Shown piece by piece: positions 1 to 5,678 of a DNA stretch of 5,678 bases. Origin of the DNA: an uncultured Ruminococcus sp. (lineage in GTDB: Bacteria > Bacillota > Clostridia > Oscillospirales > Ruminococcaceae); contig CAMCMW010000123.1 in NCBI GenBank assembly GCA_945876155.1, positions 1 to 5,678 on the forward strand, in the 5' to 3' direction. Under the pieces are notes generated by a model. It ran no database searches, had not been told where the DNA came from, and worked only from the letters and a program-made list of their open reading frames with translations. Positions within the stretch are counted from its first letter, which is position 1; each line of letters starts with the position of its first letter. Position numbers and translations under genes: made by a program.

Positions 1-1212
1 AACCATATTGCCCGATACCATTTTTGAAAAATCCCGAATGTGGTTGAAAATCTCCAGCAGTGTTTCAGACGAAAAGTCAATTGAACCGCAGTATTCACGC
101 TGTTTTTCATTCAGCGGAGTTTCTTTCAGCAGATAGAGATATCCTGTCATGGCATTAAGCGGAGTTCTGAGTTCATGACTCATCTGTGCAAAGAAATTAC
201 TCTTGGCACGGTTTGCCCTGTCCGCCTCGTCCCTGGCAGAACGCATTTCCCTTTCCGCAGCTGCACGCTTTTTCAGTTCTTTATACAAAACAAGGGACAG
301 GTGATTGAATATCTCTCCGAAACAGTAAAGTTCCCTTGCCCCCTGGGGAGTTACACGCACTTTTGAAAAATCCTGATGCTCCAGCTGATTCTGTATACTG
401 TCTTCTGAAAGGGCAGCAGCATATTTGTTTAAGGGGCGGACATACAAAACATTCAGTCCAAGAATAAGCAGTCCGATTAGTGCCAGCACCACAACGGAAC
501 ACCATATCTGCACCACAGAAGCTGTGTCCTGACCCTGTATGGAGCTTTCAACGGAGTGGTTAAGACGCTGGTCCATAACAGACTGAAATTCTTCAATCGG
601 TGACATGATAAGATTTTTCGATTCGTAATAAAAAGAATCATACAAAATCTCAACTGCCTTTTTCTCCATCTGTTCAGCTGAAAGTGATGAATATTTTTCA
701 GGCAGCTCATAATCATACACATACCGTAAATACGCATACAGCTTAGGGTCAGTTTCAAAATCGTTCAGACTCTGATTTCCGGCAAGCAGAGTAAGTTTCA
801 TGGATATAGTTTCGGTATCTATCAGCGTATCGGAGTATGCTTTCGCCTCTGTAAGCAGTGCCTGTTCATTTTCCGGCGGGTCATAGGACGAAAGTGCAGA
901 AATAACGTTATCCCTGGTTTTTGTTTCATATACTTCATACCAGTAATTATAGAAATGAATGATTTCTCCGGTCACCGCAAACTTTCTTGCCTCGTCTGTC
1001 AGGTAGTCGGAGGCATCTGCCAGCTCTTCTCCTAAATTGTGCAGTTCTATACGGTTCTGCTGTGCGGCAGCCTCTTTCTGAAGACAGGTATTCATATACC
1101 GGTTGCTGACAAATATCGTTACAGTCACAACAATGAACAGTAAAATAGATACCGCAGAAATAAGCTTGCTGTCAAATATTTTTAACTTACGTAAGAAAGA
1201 CCGTCCTGCCAT
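1..1212 (-). CDS. Membrane sensor histidine kinase, 3' end cut by the window edge
   Basis: One open frame of 404 codons runs from ATG at 1212 to the left edge with no stop. It encodes the N-terminal part of a two-component sensor kinase. A basic N-terminus (MAGRSFLRKLK) precedes membrane helix 1 (about residues 17-36). An extracytoplasmic domain follows (about 37-233) with the stretch SDYLTDEARKFAVTG at 68-82 and NYWYEV at 89-94. Helix 2 is at about 234-257, then a HAMP-like linker and a charged, probably coiled-coil region (about 258-340). The H-box SHELRTPLNAM has its predicted phosphorylated His at 346, and the second dimerisation helix ends near IRDFSKMVSG (392-401). The HATPase domain, and any receiver domain if the protein is hybrid, would lie outside. 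The start is supported by AGAGGG 8 nt upstream. From memory, similar helical sensor domains occur in hybrid kinases of gut Clostridia. The ligand is unknown. It is co-oriented with the urease operon, but a role in urease control is only inferred from position. Confidence 0.93.
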   Translation of the reverse strand, partial: MAGRSFLRKLKIFDSKLISAVSILLFIVVTVTIFVSNRYMNTCLQKEAAAQQNRIELHNLGEELADASDYLTDEARKFAVTGEIIHFYNYWYEVYETKTRDNVISALSSYDPPENEQALLTEAKAYSDTLIDTETISMKLTLLAGNQSLNDFETDPKLYAYLRYVYDYELPEKYSSLSAEQMEKKAVEILYDSFYYESKNLIMSPIEEFQSVMDQRLNHSVESSIQGQDTASVVQIWCSVVVLALIGLLILGLNVLYVRPLNKYAAALSEDSIQNQLEHQDFSKVRVTPQGARELYCFGEIFNHLSLVLYKELKKRAAAEREMRSARDEADRANRAKSNFFAQMSHELRTPLNAMTGYLYLLKETPLNEKQREYCGSIDFSSETLLEIFNHIRDFSKMVSGNMV

Positions 1213-1220
1213 ACCCCACA

Positions 1221-1226
1221 CCCTCT
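1221..1226 (-). promoter_or_regulatory. Ribosome binding site of the histidine kinase gene
   Basis: AGAGGG ends 8 nt before the ATG at 1212. It supports this start, which also places a basic N-terminus directly before the first membrane helix. The site lies just downstream of the T-run of the terminator at 1229-1278, so any RNA stopping there would lack it. Confidence 0.7.
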
Positions 1227-1228
1227 GT

Positions 1229-1278
1229 AAAAAAATAAAGGTACCCTGTGCAGCTTATAAAAGCCGCAGAGCACCTTT
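1229..1278 (-). terminator. Rho-independent terminator between ureD and the kinase
   Basis: Read on the minus strand, AAAGGTGCTCTGCGGCTT (1278-1261) pairs with AAGCTGCACAGGGTACCTTT (1256-1237) across the four-base loop TTAT. The stem is about 18 bp, with three G-U pairs and a two-base bulge on the 3' side. It is followed by ATTTTTTT (1236-1229). This is a textbook intrinsic terminator starting 36 nt after the ureD stop, so it most likely ends the urease transcript. It acts only on the minus strand, because no T-run follows on the other side. It also lies inside the 5' leader expected from the promoter at 1290-1318, so it could act as an attenuator for the kinase. Confidence 0.88.
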
Positions 1279-1289
1279 GCTATATTTGT

Positions 1290-1318
1290 ATTGTATCATA
1301 TATACAGGAAGTTGTCAA
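1290..1318 (-). promoter_or_regulatory. Sigma-A-type promoter upstream of the kinase gene
   Basis: On the minus strand TTGACA (1318-1313) matches the -35 consensus exactly. A 17-nt spacer follows, then TACAAT (1295-1290), one mismatch from TATAAT, preceded by TG-N as in an extended -10. The predicted start is near A1283. The -35 box contains the TGA stop of ureD (1317-1315). The kinase ATG lies about 70 nt downstream of the predicted start, with the terminator hairpin in between, beginning about 5 nt into the transcript. Box quality and spacing make a real promoter likely, but no transcript data are available here. Confidence 0.75.
1292..1306. repeat. Short inverted repeat over the promoter spacer and -10 box
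   Basis: TGTAT (1292-1296) and ATACA (1302-1306) form a 5-bp inverted repeat around CATAT, covering the -10 box and part of the spacer. The position would suit a repressor operator. The arms are short and AT-rich, so chance is a serious alternative. Confidence 0.25.
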
Positions 1319-2046
1319 GAAATCTGAGAAACCACATCTCTGAACTGCTTTACAATTTCATCTGCACTGTTACTGAAAATTCTGATACAAATTCCGGCTG
1401 CTGCTCTGGTAACAGCGGTTTCAGTTGTCCGGCTTTGGGGCAGCACCACATTTTCACAGCCGTAAATATACATCATTCCTATATGGGAATACCCTTCAAA
1501 AAAGCCCATACCTTTCAGATTTATTTCACAGGGAATGAACCTCTGATTATCCAGAAACTGCATTTTACCGTCCACATACACTGCTGTTCCGGAACGGTAT
1601 GACTGAAACTGAAACTGCTCGTCCATAGCCTTTCTTCCGCCGGACAGAATATCGCACATTGCAAACTTGCAGTTCCTGTCAAGATGAACTTCTGTGCGGC
1701 TGCTGAAAACACTTCCGCCGTAAGGGATAACAGGCGTCGGGAAATAAATAAACGAGGCGTCCTTTTCCACATTGATTTTCACTTTCTGTACCGCACCCTT
1801 TTCATCGGCTTTAAAAATTTTTGTGTATGACTGTCCGGTCAGCCTGAATTTCGCTCCCTCCATGACCTGAACTTCAATGTCATAAAAATCACCCTCTAAT
1901 ATTCCGGCACTTGCAGTCATCATCATGACCTCTGTATAATTACCGCAGTAAAAGGGTTTGGCGATTTTGATTGGTGCGGTAAAAAAGCTGTCAGTAACGG
2001 CGGTTTTTCCGTTTCTTTGTTCTGCTTTCAGAAAAAGCCTGCTCAT
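1315..2046 (-). CDS. ureD: Urease accessory protein UreD (also called UreH)
   Basis: The protein of 243 aa is the scaffold that binds apo-urease and, with UreF and UreG, forms the cytoplasmic activation complex through which nickel reaches the UreC active site. Family features seen are [13 protein letters not shown] (47-59), a [16 protein letters not shown] stretch (64-79, equivalent to the family's G-A-x-x-x-x-T-x-Q-x-x-T-K-I) and [14 protein letters not shown] (101-114), followed by an [11 protein letters not shown] segment (133-143). It is somewhat shorter than the roughly 270 aa of proteobacterial UreD but has no visible gap or frameshift. The start ATG overlaps the ureG stop as ATGA, with GAGGA 6 nt upstream, so the two genes are translationally coupled. 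It is the last urease gene, as in Bacillus and Streptococcus clusters. Its stop lies inside the -35 box of the following promoter. Confidence 0.95.
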   Translation of the reverse strand: MSRLFLKAEQRNGKTAVTDSFFTAPIKIAKPFYCGNYTEVMMMTASAGILEGDFYDIEVQVMEGAKFRLTGQSYTKIFKADEKGAVQKVKINVEKDASFIYFPTPVIPYGGSVFSSRTEVHLDRNCKFAMCDILSGGRKAMDEQFQFQSYRSGTAVYVDGKMQFLDNQRFIPCEINLKGMGFFEGYSHIGMMYIYGCENVVLPQSRTTETAVTRAAAGICIRIFSNSADEIVKQFRDVVSQIS

Positions 2047-2654
2047 TTCAAGTCCTCAAGCAAAACCGATTTTTTTATCCAGTCTATCACGCTGTCAACG
2101 CCCTCCATAGTCATGAGATTGGTAAACAGAAACGGTCTGCCGCCCCTCATTCTCTCCGAATCCTTTGCCATGACTTCAAGGCTCGCACCTACCATTGGCG
2201 CAAGGTCGGTTTTGTTGATTACCAGCAGGTCTGAACGTGTCACACCAGGACCGCCTTTTCGTGGTATCTTCTCACCCTGTGCCACATCAATTACATATAC
2301 AGACGCATCTGCCAGGTCTGGCGAAAAGGTTGCGGAAAGGTTATCCCCTCCGCTTTCTATAAAGATTATCTGCACGTCGGGGAACTTCTCTGCCATTTCC
2401 TCCACTGCCTCAAGGTTCATGGAGCAGTCCTCACGAATTGCTGTATGAGGACAGCCGCCTGTTTCCACTCCCACAATACGCTCCGGCGGCAGCTTTGAGT
2501 TTTTAATAAGAAACTCCGCATCTTCCTTTGTATAGATGTCATTAGTCACAACACAAATGCTGTACTCCTCTGACATAATTCTTGTAAGTCTTTCTATAAG
2601 TGCCGTTTTGCCTGAACCCACTGGTCCGCCAACACCGATTTTTACATAAGACAT
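2043..2654 (-). CDS. ureG: Urease accessory GTPase UreG
   Basis: UreG is a SIMIBI-class GTPase of 203 aa, the usual family length. It dimerises on Ni2+ and GTP, joins UreD and UreF, and drives nickel insertion into urease by GTP hydrolysis in the cytoplasm. The P-loop GPVGSGKT is at 10-17. The invariant nickel-binding Cys-Pro-His is at 68-70 within [20 protein letters not shown] (100-106) is the switch-like family motif, and NKTDL (147-151) is the guanine-specificity motif. The start is clear: the P-loop falls at the usual distance from ATG, and AGGGGAGG lies 8 nt upstream, overlapping the ureF stop. It is separated from ureF by 14 nt and overlaps ureD by 4 nt. All key residues are intact. 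Confidence 0.98.
   Translation of the reverse strand: MSYVKIGVGGPVGSGKTALIERLTRIMSEEYSICVVTNDIYTKEDAEFLIKNSKLPPERIVGVETGGCPHTAIREDCSMNLEAVEEMAEKFPDVQIIFIESGGDNLSATFSPDLADASVYVIDVAQGEKIPRKGGPGVTRSDLLVINKTDLAPMVGASLEVMAKDSERMRGGRPFLFTNLMTMEGVDSVIDWIKKSVLLEDLK
2053..2057 (-). promoter_or_regulatory. Ribosome binding site of ureD inside the ureG coding end
   Basis: GAGGA sits 6 nt before the ureD ATG and is read as part of the last codons of ureG. With the ATGA stop/start overlap it fixes the ureD start and points to translational coupling. Confidence 0.7.
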
Positions 2655-2662
2655 ATCTCGTT

Positions 2663-2670
2663 CCTCCCCT
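2663..2670 (-). promoter_or_regulatory. Ribosome binding site of ureG overlapping the ureF stop
   Basis: AGGGGAGG ends 8 nt before the ureG ATG at 2654, and its first two bases belong to the ureF TAG stop (2671-2669). It is a strong site and decides the UreG start. Confidence 0.8.
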
Positions 2671-3334
2671 ATGATATATATAATCTGGAATAAAGCTTTT
2701 CATGCTGCATGGAGCGTAAATCAAATCCCGCACCGCTTATTCCCAAGTCGTCTGTATCAGTTTCAATTGCTTTCTGCACGGCTTCCGGAATCTTTTTCAT
2801 TGCCTCTGCAAGACATTTCTGTCCGTCAAGCTGTCGAAGAGGTACAAGCTTAACTGCATGATTCACCGCAGACGACAAAAGAGTGTAACAGTACATTTCC
2901 AGTCCCTGCACAATGTCAGTACCGGTATCTCTTATAAAAAGTCCGAGAGCAACAGGATAACAGCCGCTGCATATTCCGGAATCTATCATTTCTGAATAGC
3001 TTTTCAATTCGCTGCATTCTCCCAGTACCTTTTCAGCCTTTATGAATCTGATGCACTGTTTCAGACTGCCGTTTCTCAGTTCCGCCGGGGACTTTGACGC
3101 AGTGCATATCTCATCAAGCATTTCCCACGGTTCACCCATTGCCGCTTTTGCCGCAAACCCTAAATCGTTTGCTGGCAGTATGTAAATGTACCCATTTAAA
3201 TATTCTGTCAAAGTCGGGGCATTGTACACAAGATTTTTCTGTACATAGGTTTCAAGTCCGTTTGACAGCGTAAATGTGCCGACCGGAAAAAGTGAATCCA
3301 GCGCCTGTAAAAGCCTTAAATAGCCCCTATTCAT
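2669..3334 (-). CDS. ureF: Urease accessory protein UreF
   Basis: UreF is an all-helical protein of 221 aa that binds UreD and recruits the UreG dimer. It is thought to gate nickel transfer and GTP use during urease activation. The N-terminal signature [21 protein letters not shown] (8-28) matches the family's L-x-P-V-G-x-F-x-x-S-x-G-L-E pattern. A central SPAELRNGS segment (82-90) follows, then [13 protein letters not shown] (160-172), equivalent to the usual A-V-R-L-x-P-L-G-Q-x-x-G. The C-terminus [14 protein letters not shown] (208-221) matches the conserved H-E-x-L-x-x-R-L-F-x-S ending. The start at 3334 puts the signature at the normal distance. ATG at 3346 would add only four residues. 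The gene begins inside the end of ureE (8-nt overlap) and has no evident Shine-Dalgarno sequence, so translation probably depends on ureE. Confidence 0.95.
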   Translation of the reverse strand: MNRGYLRLLQALDSLFPVGTFTLSNGLETYVQKNLVYNAPTLTEYLNGYIYILPANDLGFAAKAAMGEPWEMLDEICTASKSPAELRNGSLKQCIRFIKAEKVLGECSELKSYSEMIDSGICSGCYPVALGLFIRDTGTDIVQGLEMYCYTLLSSAVNHAVKLVPLRQLDGQKCLAEAMKKIPEAVQKAIETDTDDLGISGAGFDLRSMQHEKLYSRLYIS

Positions 3335-3782
3335 GGTGATGACCATGGCTGTGGGTATGTGCATGAGCCTTGCATTCGATATAGCCGTCAAACTTTTCAA
3401 ACACCTTTTCTGCTGCAAATCCAAGCTTGCAGAGGTATGAGAATGTGGGTTCATCGAAGGGGCATTTCACTGTATTTTCGCCGATTGAAAGGGATAAATG
3501 GCGATTACCCAATTCAAAGCAGAGCCTGCCCATTTCCTCCATGGAATGAACATGAACAGAAATCAGACTGCATGGCGCAATTTCAACTGCAATGACCCTG
3601 TTTTCATCTTCATAAATTACATCGCCCTCATTGAGAGCCGATTCAGTTTTTATCCCTATATCTTCACCGGAAGAGGTAGTTTTTCTGAGGATTTTCTTGT
3701 CACGCTCAAACCAGTCAATTGTAACGTACTCAACTTTCTTTTCAGTTTCTCCGAGCTTACCGTATATTTTTTCCGCAATCAT
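3327..3782 (-). CDS. ureE: Urease nickel metallochaperone UreE
   Basis: UreE is a homodimeric cytoplasmic chaperone that binds Ni2+ and passes it to UreG and the activation complex. The 151 aa show the N-terminal peptide-binding half (about 1-75) and the metal-binding half (about 76-137). The latter contains ELGNRHLSL (90-98), whose His95 corresponds to the conserved interface nickel ligand (His96 in Klebsiella). The tail [13 protein letters not shown] (139-151) has seven His in twelve residues, as in the His-rich Klebsiella form, and would add nickel storage capacity. The frame is open upstream to an ATG at 3869, but that would lie inside ureC. ATG at 3782 gives the usual family N-terminus and has GGAGGA 6 nt upstream. 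It lies 16 nt after ureC and overlaps ureF by 8 nt. Confidence 0.96.
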   Translation of the reverse strand: MIAEKIYGKLGETEKKVEYVTIDWFERDKKILRKTTSSGEDIGIKTESALNEGDVIYEDENRVIAVEIAPCSLISVHVHSMEEMGRLCFELGNRHLSLSIGENTVKCPFDEPTFSYLCKLGFAAEKVFEKFDGYIECKAHAHTHSHGHHHE

Positions 3783-3788
3783 TCTTAT

Positions 3789-3794
3789 TCCTCC
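3789..3794 (-). promoter_or_regulatory. Ribosome binding site of ureE
   Basis: GGAGGA lies 6 nt before ATG 3782 and a few bases after the ureC stop (3801-3799). It decides the UreE start against the in-frame ATG at 3869 inside ureC. Confidence 0.85.
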
Positions 3795-3798
3795 GATA

Positions 3799-5511
3799 TC
3801 AGAACAGATAATACTTCTGGGTAAGGGGCAGCTGTGACGCCGGTTCACAGGAAATTTTTTCGCCGTCAACCTTAACGATGTATGTTTCCGGGTCTACTGT
3901 GATTTCTCCGGTGGTGTCATTGTACTTCATGTCCTTCTTGCCGATGTTTCTGCAGTTTTCCACCGGGAGTATCATTCTCTGAAGTCCCAGCACTTCACCA
4001 ATTCCGTTTTCAGCCGCCGACTTTGAAACGAAATCCGCACAGCAGCGTTTCACTGCAAGACCGTGCGCACCGAACATTTTAGTATAAACTACAGGCTGAG
4101 GGGTCGGGATAGAGGCATTGGCGTCACCCATTTTTGACGCACATATAAATCCGCCCTTGATAATCATTTCCGGTTTCACACCGAACATTTCAGGTTTCCA
4201 CAAAACCAGGTCTGCCATTTTTCCGGTTTCAACTGAGCCTACGTATTCAGCAATGCCATGAGTGACCGCCGGATTTATGGTGTACTTTGAAACATATCGC
4301 TTTACTCTGAAATTATCGTTTCTGTCGCTGTCCTCCGGAAGACTGCCACGCTGATCTTTCATTTTTGAGGCAGTCTGCCATGTCCTTGTAATAACCTCCC
4401 CTACTCGTCCCATAGCCTGTGAATCCGAACTCATCATGCTGAAAATTCCCATGTCATGCAGTACATCTTCTGCCGCAATTGTTTCGGGTCGTATACGGGA
4501 ATCGGCAAACGCAACATCTTCCGGAATCTTGCTGTCCAGATGATGACAAACCATCAGCATATCAAGGTGTTCGTCAATGGTGTTTTTCGTAAACGGCATG
4601 GTGGGATTGGTTGAGGAAGGGAGAATATTCGGGAATGCCGCAGCTTTGATAATATCCGGGGCGTGACCGCCTCCTGCTCCCTCTGTGTGATAGGTGTGAA
4701 TCGTCCGTCCGTCTATTGCATTCAGCGTATCTTCCACAAATCCGCCCTCGTTAAGAGTATCAGTATGAATGGACACCTGAACATCATATTTGTCAGCAAC
4801 ATTCAGCGACTGATTGATAACACCGGGAGTTGCACCCCAGTCCTCATGGATTTTCAGACCGCAGGCACCAGCCTCAATCTGCTCTGCAAGTGTGTTGTAG
4901 TCTGCACTGTTACCTTTTCCCAGAAAGCCGAGATTTACAGGATAGTCCTCAGCTGCCTCCAGCATTTTCTCTATGTTGAATCTTCCCGGCGTACAGGTGG
5001 TTGCATTTGTTCCGTCAGCCGGACCGGTTCCACCGCCAATCATAGTGGTAATACCGGAATAAAGCGCAGTTTCAATCTGTGTAGGACTGATAAAGTGAAT
5101 GTGGGTATCATTCCCTCCGGCAGTAACAATAAGTCCCTCTCCGGCAATTGCCTCGGTTGATGCACCAAAAACGAGTGAGGGGGTAACGCCGTCCATGATA
5201 TCGGGATTTCCTGATTTTCCGATACCGCATATTTTTCCGTCCTTTATGCCGATATCCGCTTTATATATGCCGGTGTAATCTATAATAAGTGCATTGGTAA
5301 TAACTGTGTCAGGGCATTCGCTGTCCGGTACGCTGCATGACTGTCCCATTCCGTCACGAAGAGATTTTCCGCCGCCGAACTTTGCCTCGTCACCATAGAC
5401 GGTGTAGTCATTTTCCACTTCAACAATAAGGGAAGTATCTGCGAGCCGCACTCTGTCACCAGTTGTTGGACCGAACATTGCAGCATACTGTTTTCTGTCC
5501 ATTTTAAACAT
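3799..5511 (-). CDS. ureC: Urease alpha (catalytic) subunit UreC
   Basis: UreC is the catalytic subunit of urease (EC 3.5.1.5), an amidohydrolase-fold enzyme that hydrolyses urea to ammonia and carbamate at a dinickel centre in the cytoplasm. The product has 570 aa, and the active-site numbering matches Sporosarcina pasteurii UreC. Nickel ligands are His137 and His139 (THIH), Lys220 (GLKIHEDWG, the lysine that becomes carbamylated), His249, His275 and Asp363. His222 and Arg339 are present, as are the flap residues Cys322 and His323 (MVCHHLD). It ends in the family C-terminus KYYLF. The frame is open to ATG 5553, but ATG 5511 is preferred: it follows the ureB stop by one base, has AAGGGGG 9 nt upstream and gives the usual N-terminus ([17 protein letters not shown]). 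ATG 5502 is a minor alternative. One oddity is Asn134 where the ureases I recall have Ile. Otherwise the enzyme looks complete. Confidence 0.98.
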   Translation of the reverse strand: MFKMDRKQYAAMFGPTTGDRVRLADTSLIVEVENDYTVYGDEAKFGGGKSLRDGMGQSCSVPDSECPDTVITNALIIDYTGIYKADIGIKDGKICGIGKSGNPDIMDGVTPSLVFGASTEAIAGEGLIVTAGGNDTHIHFISPTQIETALYSGITTMIGGGTGPADGTNATTCTPGRFNIEKMLEAAEDYPVNLGFLGKGNSADYNTLAEQIEAGACGLKIHEDWGATPGVINQSLNVADKYDVQVSIHTDTLNEGGFVEDTLNAIDGRTIHTYHTEGAGGGHAPDIIKAAAFPNILPSSTNPTMPFTKNTIDEHLDMLMVCHHLDSKIPEDVAFADSRIRPETIAAEDVLHDMGIFSMMSSDSQAMGRVGEVITRTWQTASKMKDQRGSLPEDSDRNDNFRVKRYVSKYTINPAVTHGIAEYVGSVETGKMADLVLWKPEMFGVKPEMIIKGGFICASKMGDANASIPTPQPVVYTKMFGAHGLAVKRCCADFVSKSAAENGIGEVLGLQRMILPVENCRNIGKKDMKYNDTTGEITVDPETYIVKVDGEKISCEPASQLPLTQKYYLF

Positions 5512-5512
5512 A

Positions 5513-5678
5513 TCATTCAACCCCCTTGAATCCGAGTAACTTCGCCTTTTCAAAAGCCTTTGCTTTCACTGTTTCATCGTCCATTTTTCCGCACACCAGA
5601 TTGTTCAGTCCGAAACCGGTTCTGTTTCCGCCGATTTTCACAAGGGTCACATTTTTACTTTCGCCCGGTTCAAACCTG
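5513..5678 (-). CDS. ureB: Urease beta subunit UreB, C-terminal part only
   Basis: The last 54 codons of a urease beta chain enter from the right edge. [20 protein letters not shown] (1-20 of the visible part) and [15 protein letters not shown] match the C-terminal half of UreB, a non-catalytic subunit that packs against UreC in the (alpha beta gamma)3 complex. After the usual end of the domain there is a Lys/Ala-rich tail, [20 protein letters not shown], of about 20 residues. The stop TGA (5515-5513) lies one base before the ureC ATG, so the genes are coupled. Whether this is a separate UreB or the end of a UreA-UreB fusion cannot be told, because the 5' part is outside the window. Confidence 0.93.
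   Translation of the reverse strand, partial: RFEPGESKNVTLVKIGGNRTGFGLNNLVCGKMDDETVKAKAFEKAKLLGFKGVE
5521..5527 (-). promoter_or_regulatory. Ribosome binding site of ureC within the ureB 3' end
   Basis: AAGGGGG, coding Lys-Gly near the end of UreB, lies 9 nt before ATG 5511. It decides the UreC start: the in-frame ATG at 5553 would be upstream of this site and deep inside ureB. Confidence 0.8.

Noticed and set aside
281..758. Two short minus-strand open frames (281-505 and 477-758) within the kinase region
   Set aside because: They are in other frames than the continuous 404-codon kinase frame, which shows membrane helices and an intact H-box. They are shadows and not evidence of a broken gene.
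1229..1278. Terminator working on both strands
   Set aside because: On the plus strand the stem is followed by GCTATATTTG rather than a T-run, and no plus-strand gene is present to be terminated.
1103..1602. Plus-strand open frames across the kinase start and the ureD end (1103-1327 and 1291-1602)
   Set aside because: They lie opposite the kinase N-terminus, the promoter-terminator junction and ureD. No family features are visible, and low-complexity composition is expected of antisense shadows.
2017..2448. Plus-strand open frame of 143 codons opposite ureG
   Set aside because: ureG on the minus strand is unmistakable, with intact GTPase motifs. The antisense translation shows no recognisable domain or ribosome binding context.
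3327..3372. Short tandem repeat in the DNA of the ureE 3' end
   Set aside because: The apparent repetition is a run of His codons alternating with Ala, Thr, Ser and Gly. It is the coding of the nickel-binding tail, not an independent DNA repeat.
3335..3454. Longer UreF starting at ATG 3454 or other upstream ATGs
   Set aside because: These would overlap ureE heavily, and the added residues are the out-of-frame reading of the UreE C-terminus. The family N-terminal signature is placed correctly from 3334.
4663..5160. Plus-strand open frame of 165 codons opposite ureC
   Set aside because: It is antisense to the most conserved part of ureC, where codon constraint readily leaves long open antisense frames. 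The product is Ser/Cys-rich without motifs.
5512..5553. Longer UreC starting at ATG 5553
   Set aside because: The extra 14 residues would come from within ureB, have no ribosome binding site and are absent from known UreC N-termini.

Overview
The window carries most of a urease gene cluster, read right to left on the minus strand, followed in the same direction by a truncated sensor histidine kinase gene. The gene order is (ureA)B-C-E-F-G-D, with the structural genes first, then the nickel and assembly genes, and ureD last. This order is typical of Bacillota such as Bacillus and Streptococcus, unlike the ureD-first order of Klebsiella. The moderate base composition, strong Shine-Dalgarno sequences and a kinase resembling those of gut Clostridia suggest an anaerobic Clostridia member, perhaps Ruminococcus-like. 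The genus is a guess from protein flavour, not from a search.

Layout from right to left: the C-terminus of the urease beta chain (5678-5513, cut by the window edge); ureC, the complete catalytic subunit of 570 aa (5511-3799); ureE, a nickel chaperone with a His-rich tail (3782-3327); ureF (3334-2669); ureG, the GTPase (2654-2043); ureD (2046-1315). Gaps between genes are 1, 16 and 14 nt, and the overlaps are 8 and 4 nt, so this is one tightly coupled operon. Its promoter and any ureA or nickel transporter gene lie outside the window.

After ureD comes a compact junction of about 100 bp (1213-1314). It holds a near-consensus sigma-A-type promoter whose -35 box contains the ureD stop codon, then a strong Rho-independent terminator, then the ribosome binding site and ATG of the kinase. 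The kinase (1212 to 1) has two membrane segments around an extracytoplasmic domain of about 197 aa, a HAMP-like linker and an intact H-box. The ATPase domain lies beyond the left edge.

UreB and UreC (with UreA) form the enzyme that hydrolyses urea to ammonia and carbamate. UreD, UreF and UreG form the activation complex, and UreE delivers Ni2+ for the GTP-dependent assembly of the dinickel centre on a carbamylated lysine. All metal ligands and catalytic residues of UreC are present, so the enzyme should be active. I see no previously undescribed system here. The parts most worth a second look are the promoter-terminator junction ahead of the kinase and one substitution beside the first nickel ligands of UreC. 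No gene-free stretch exceeds about 100 bases.
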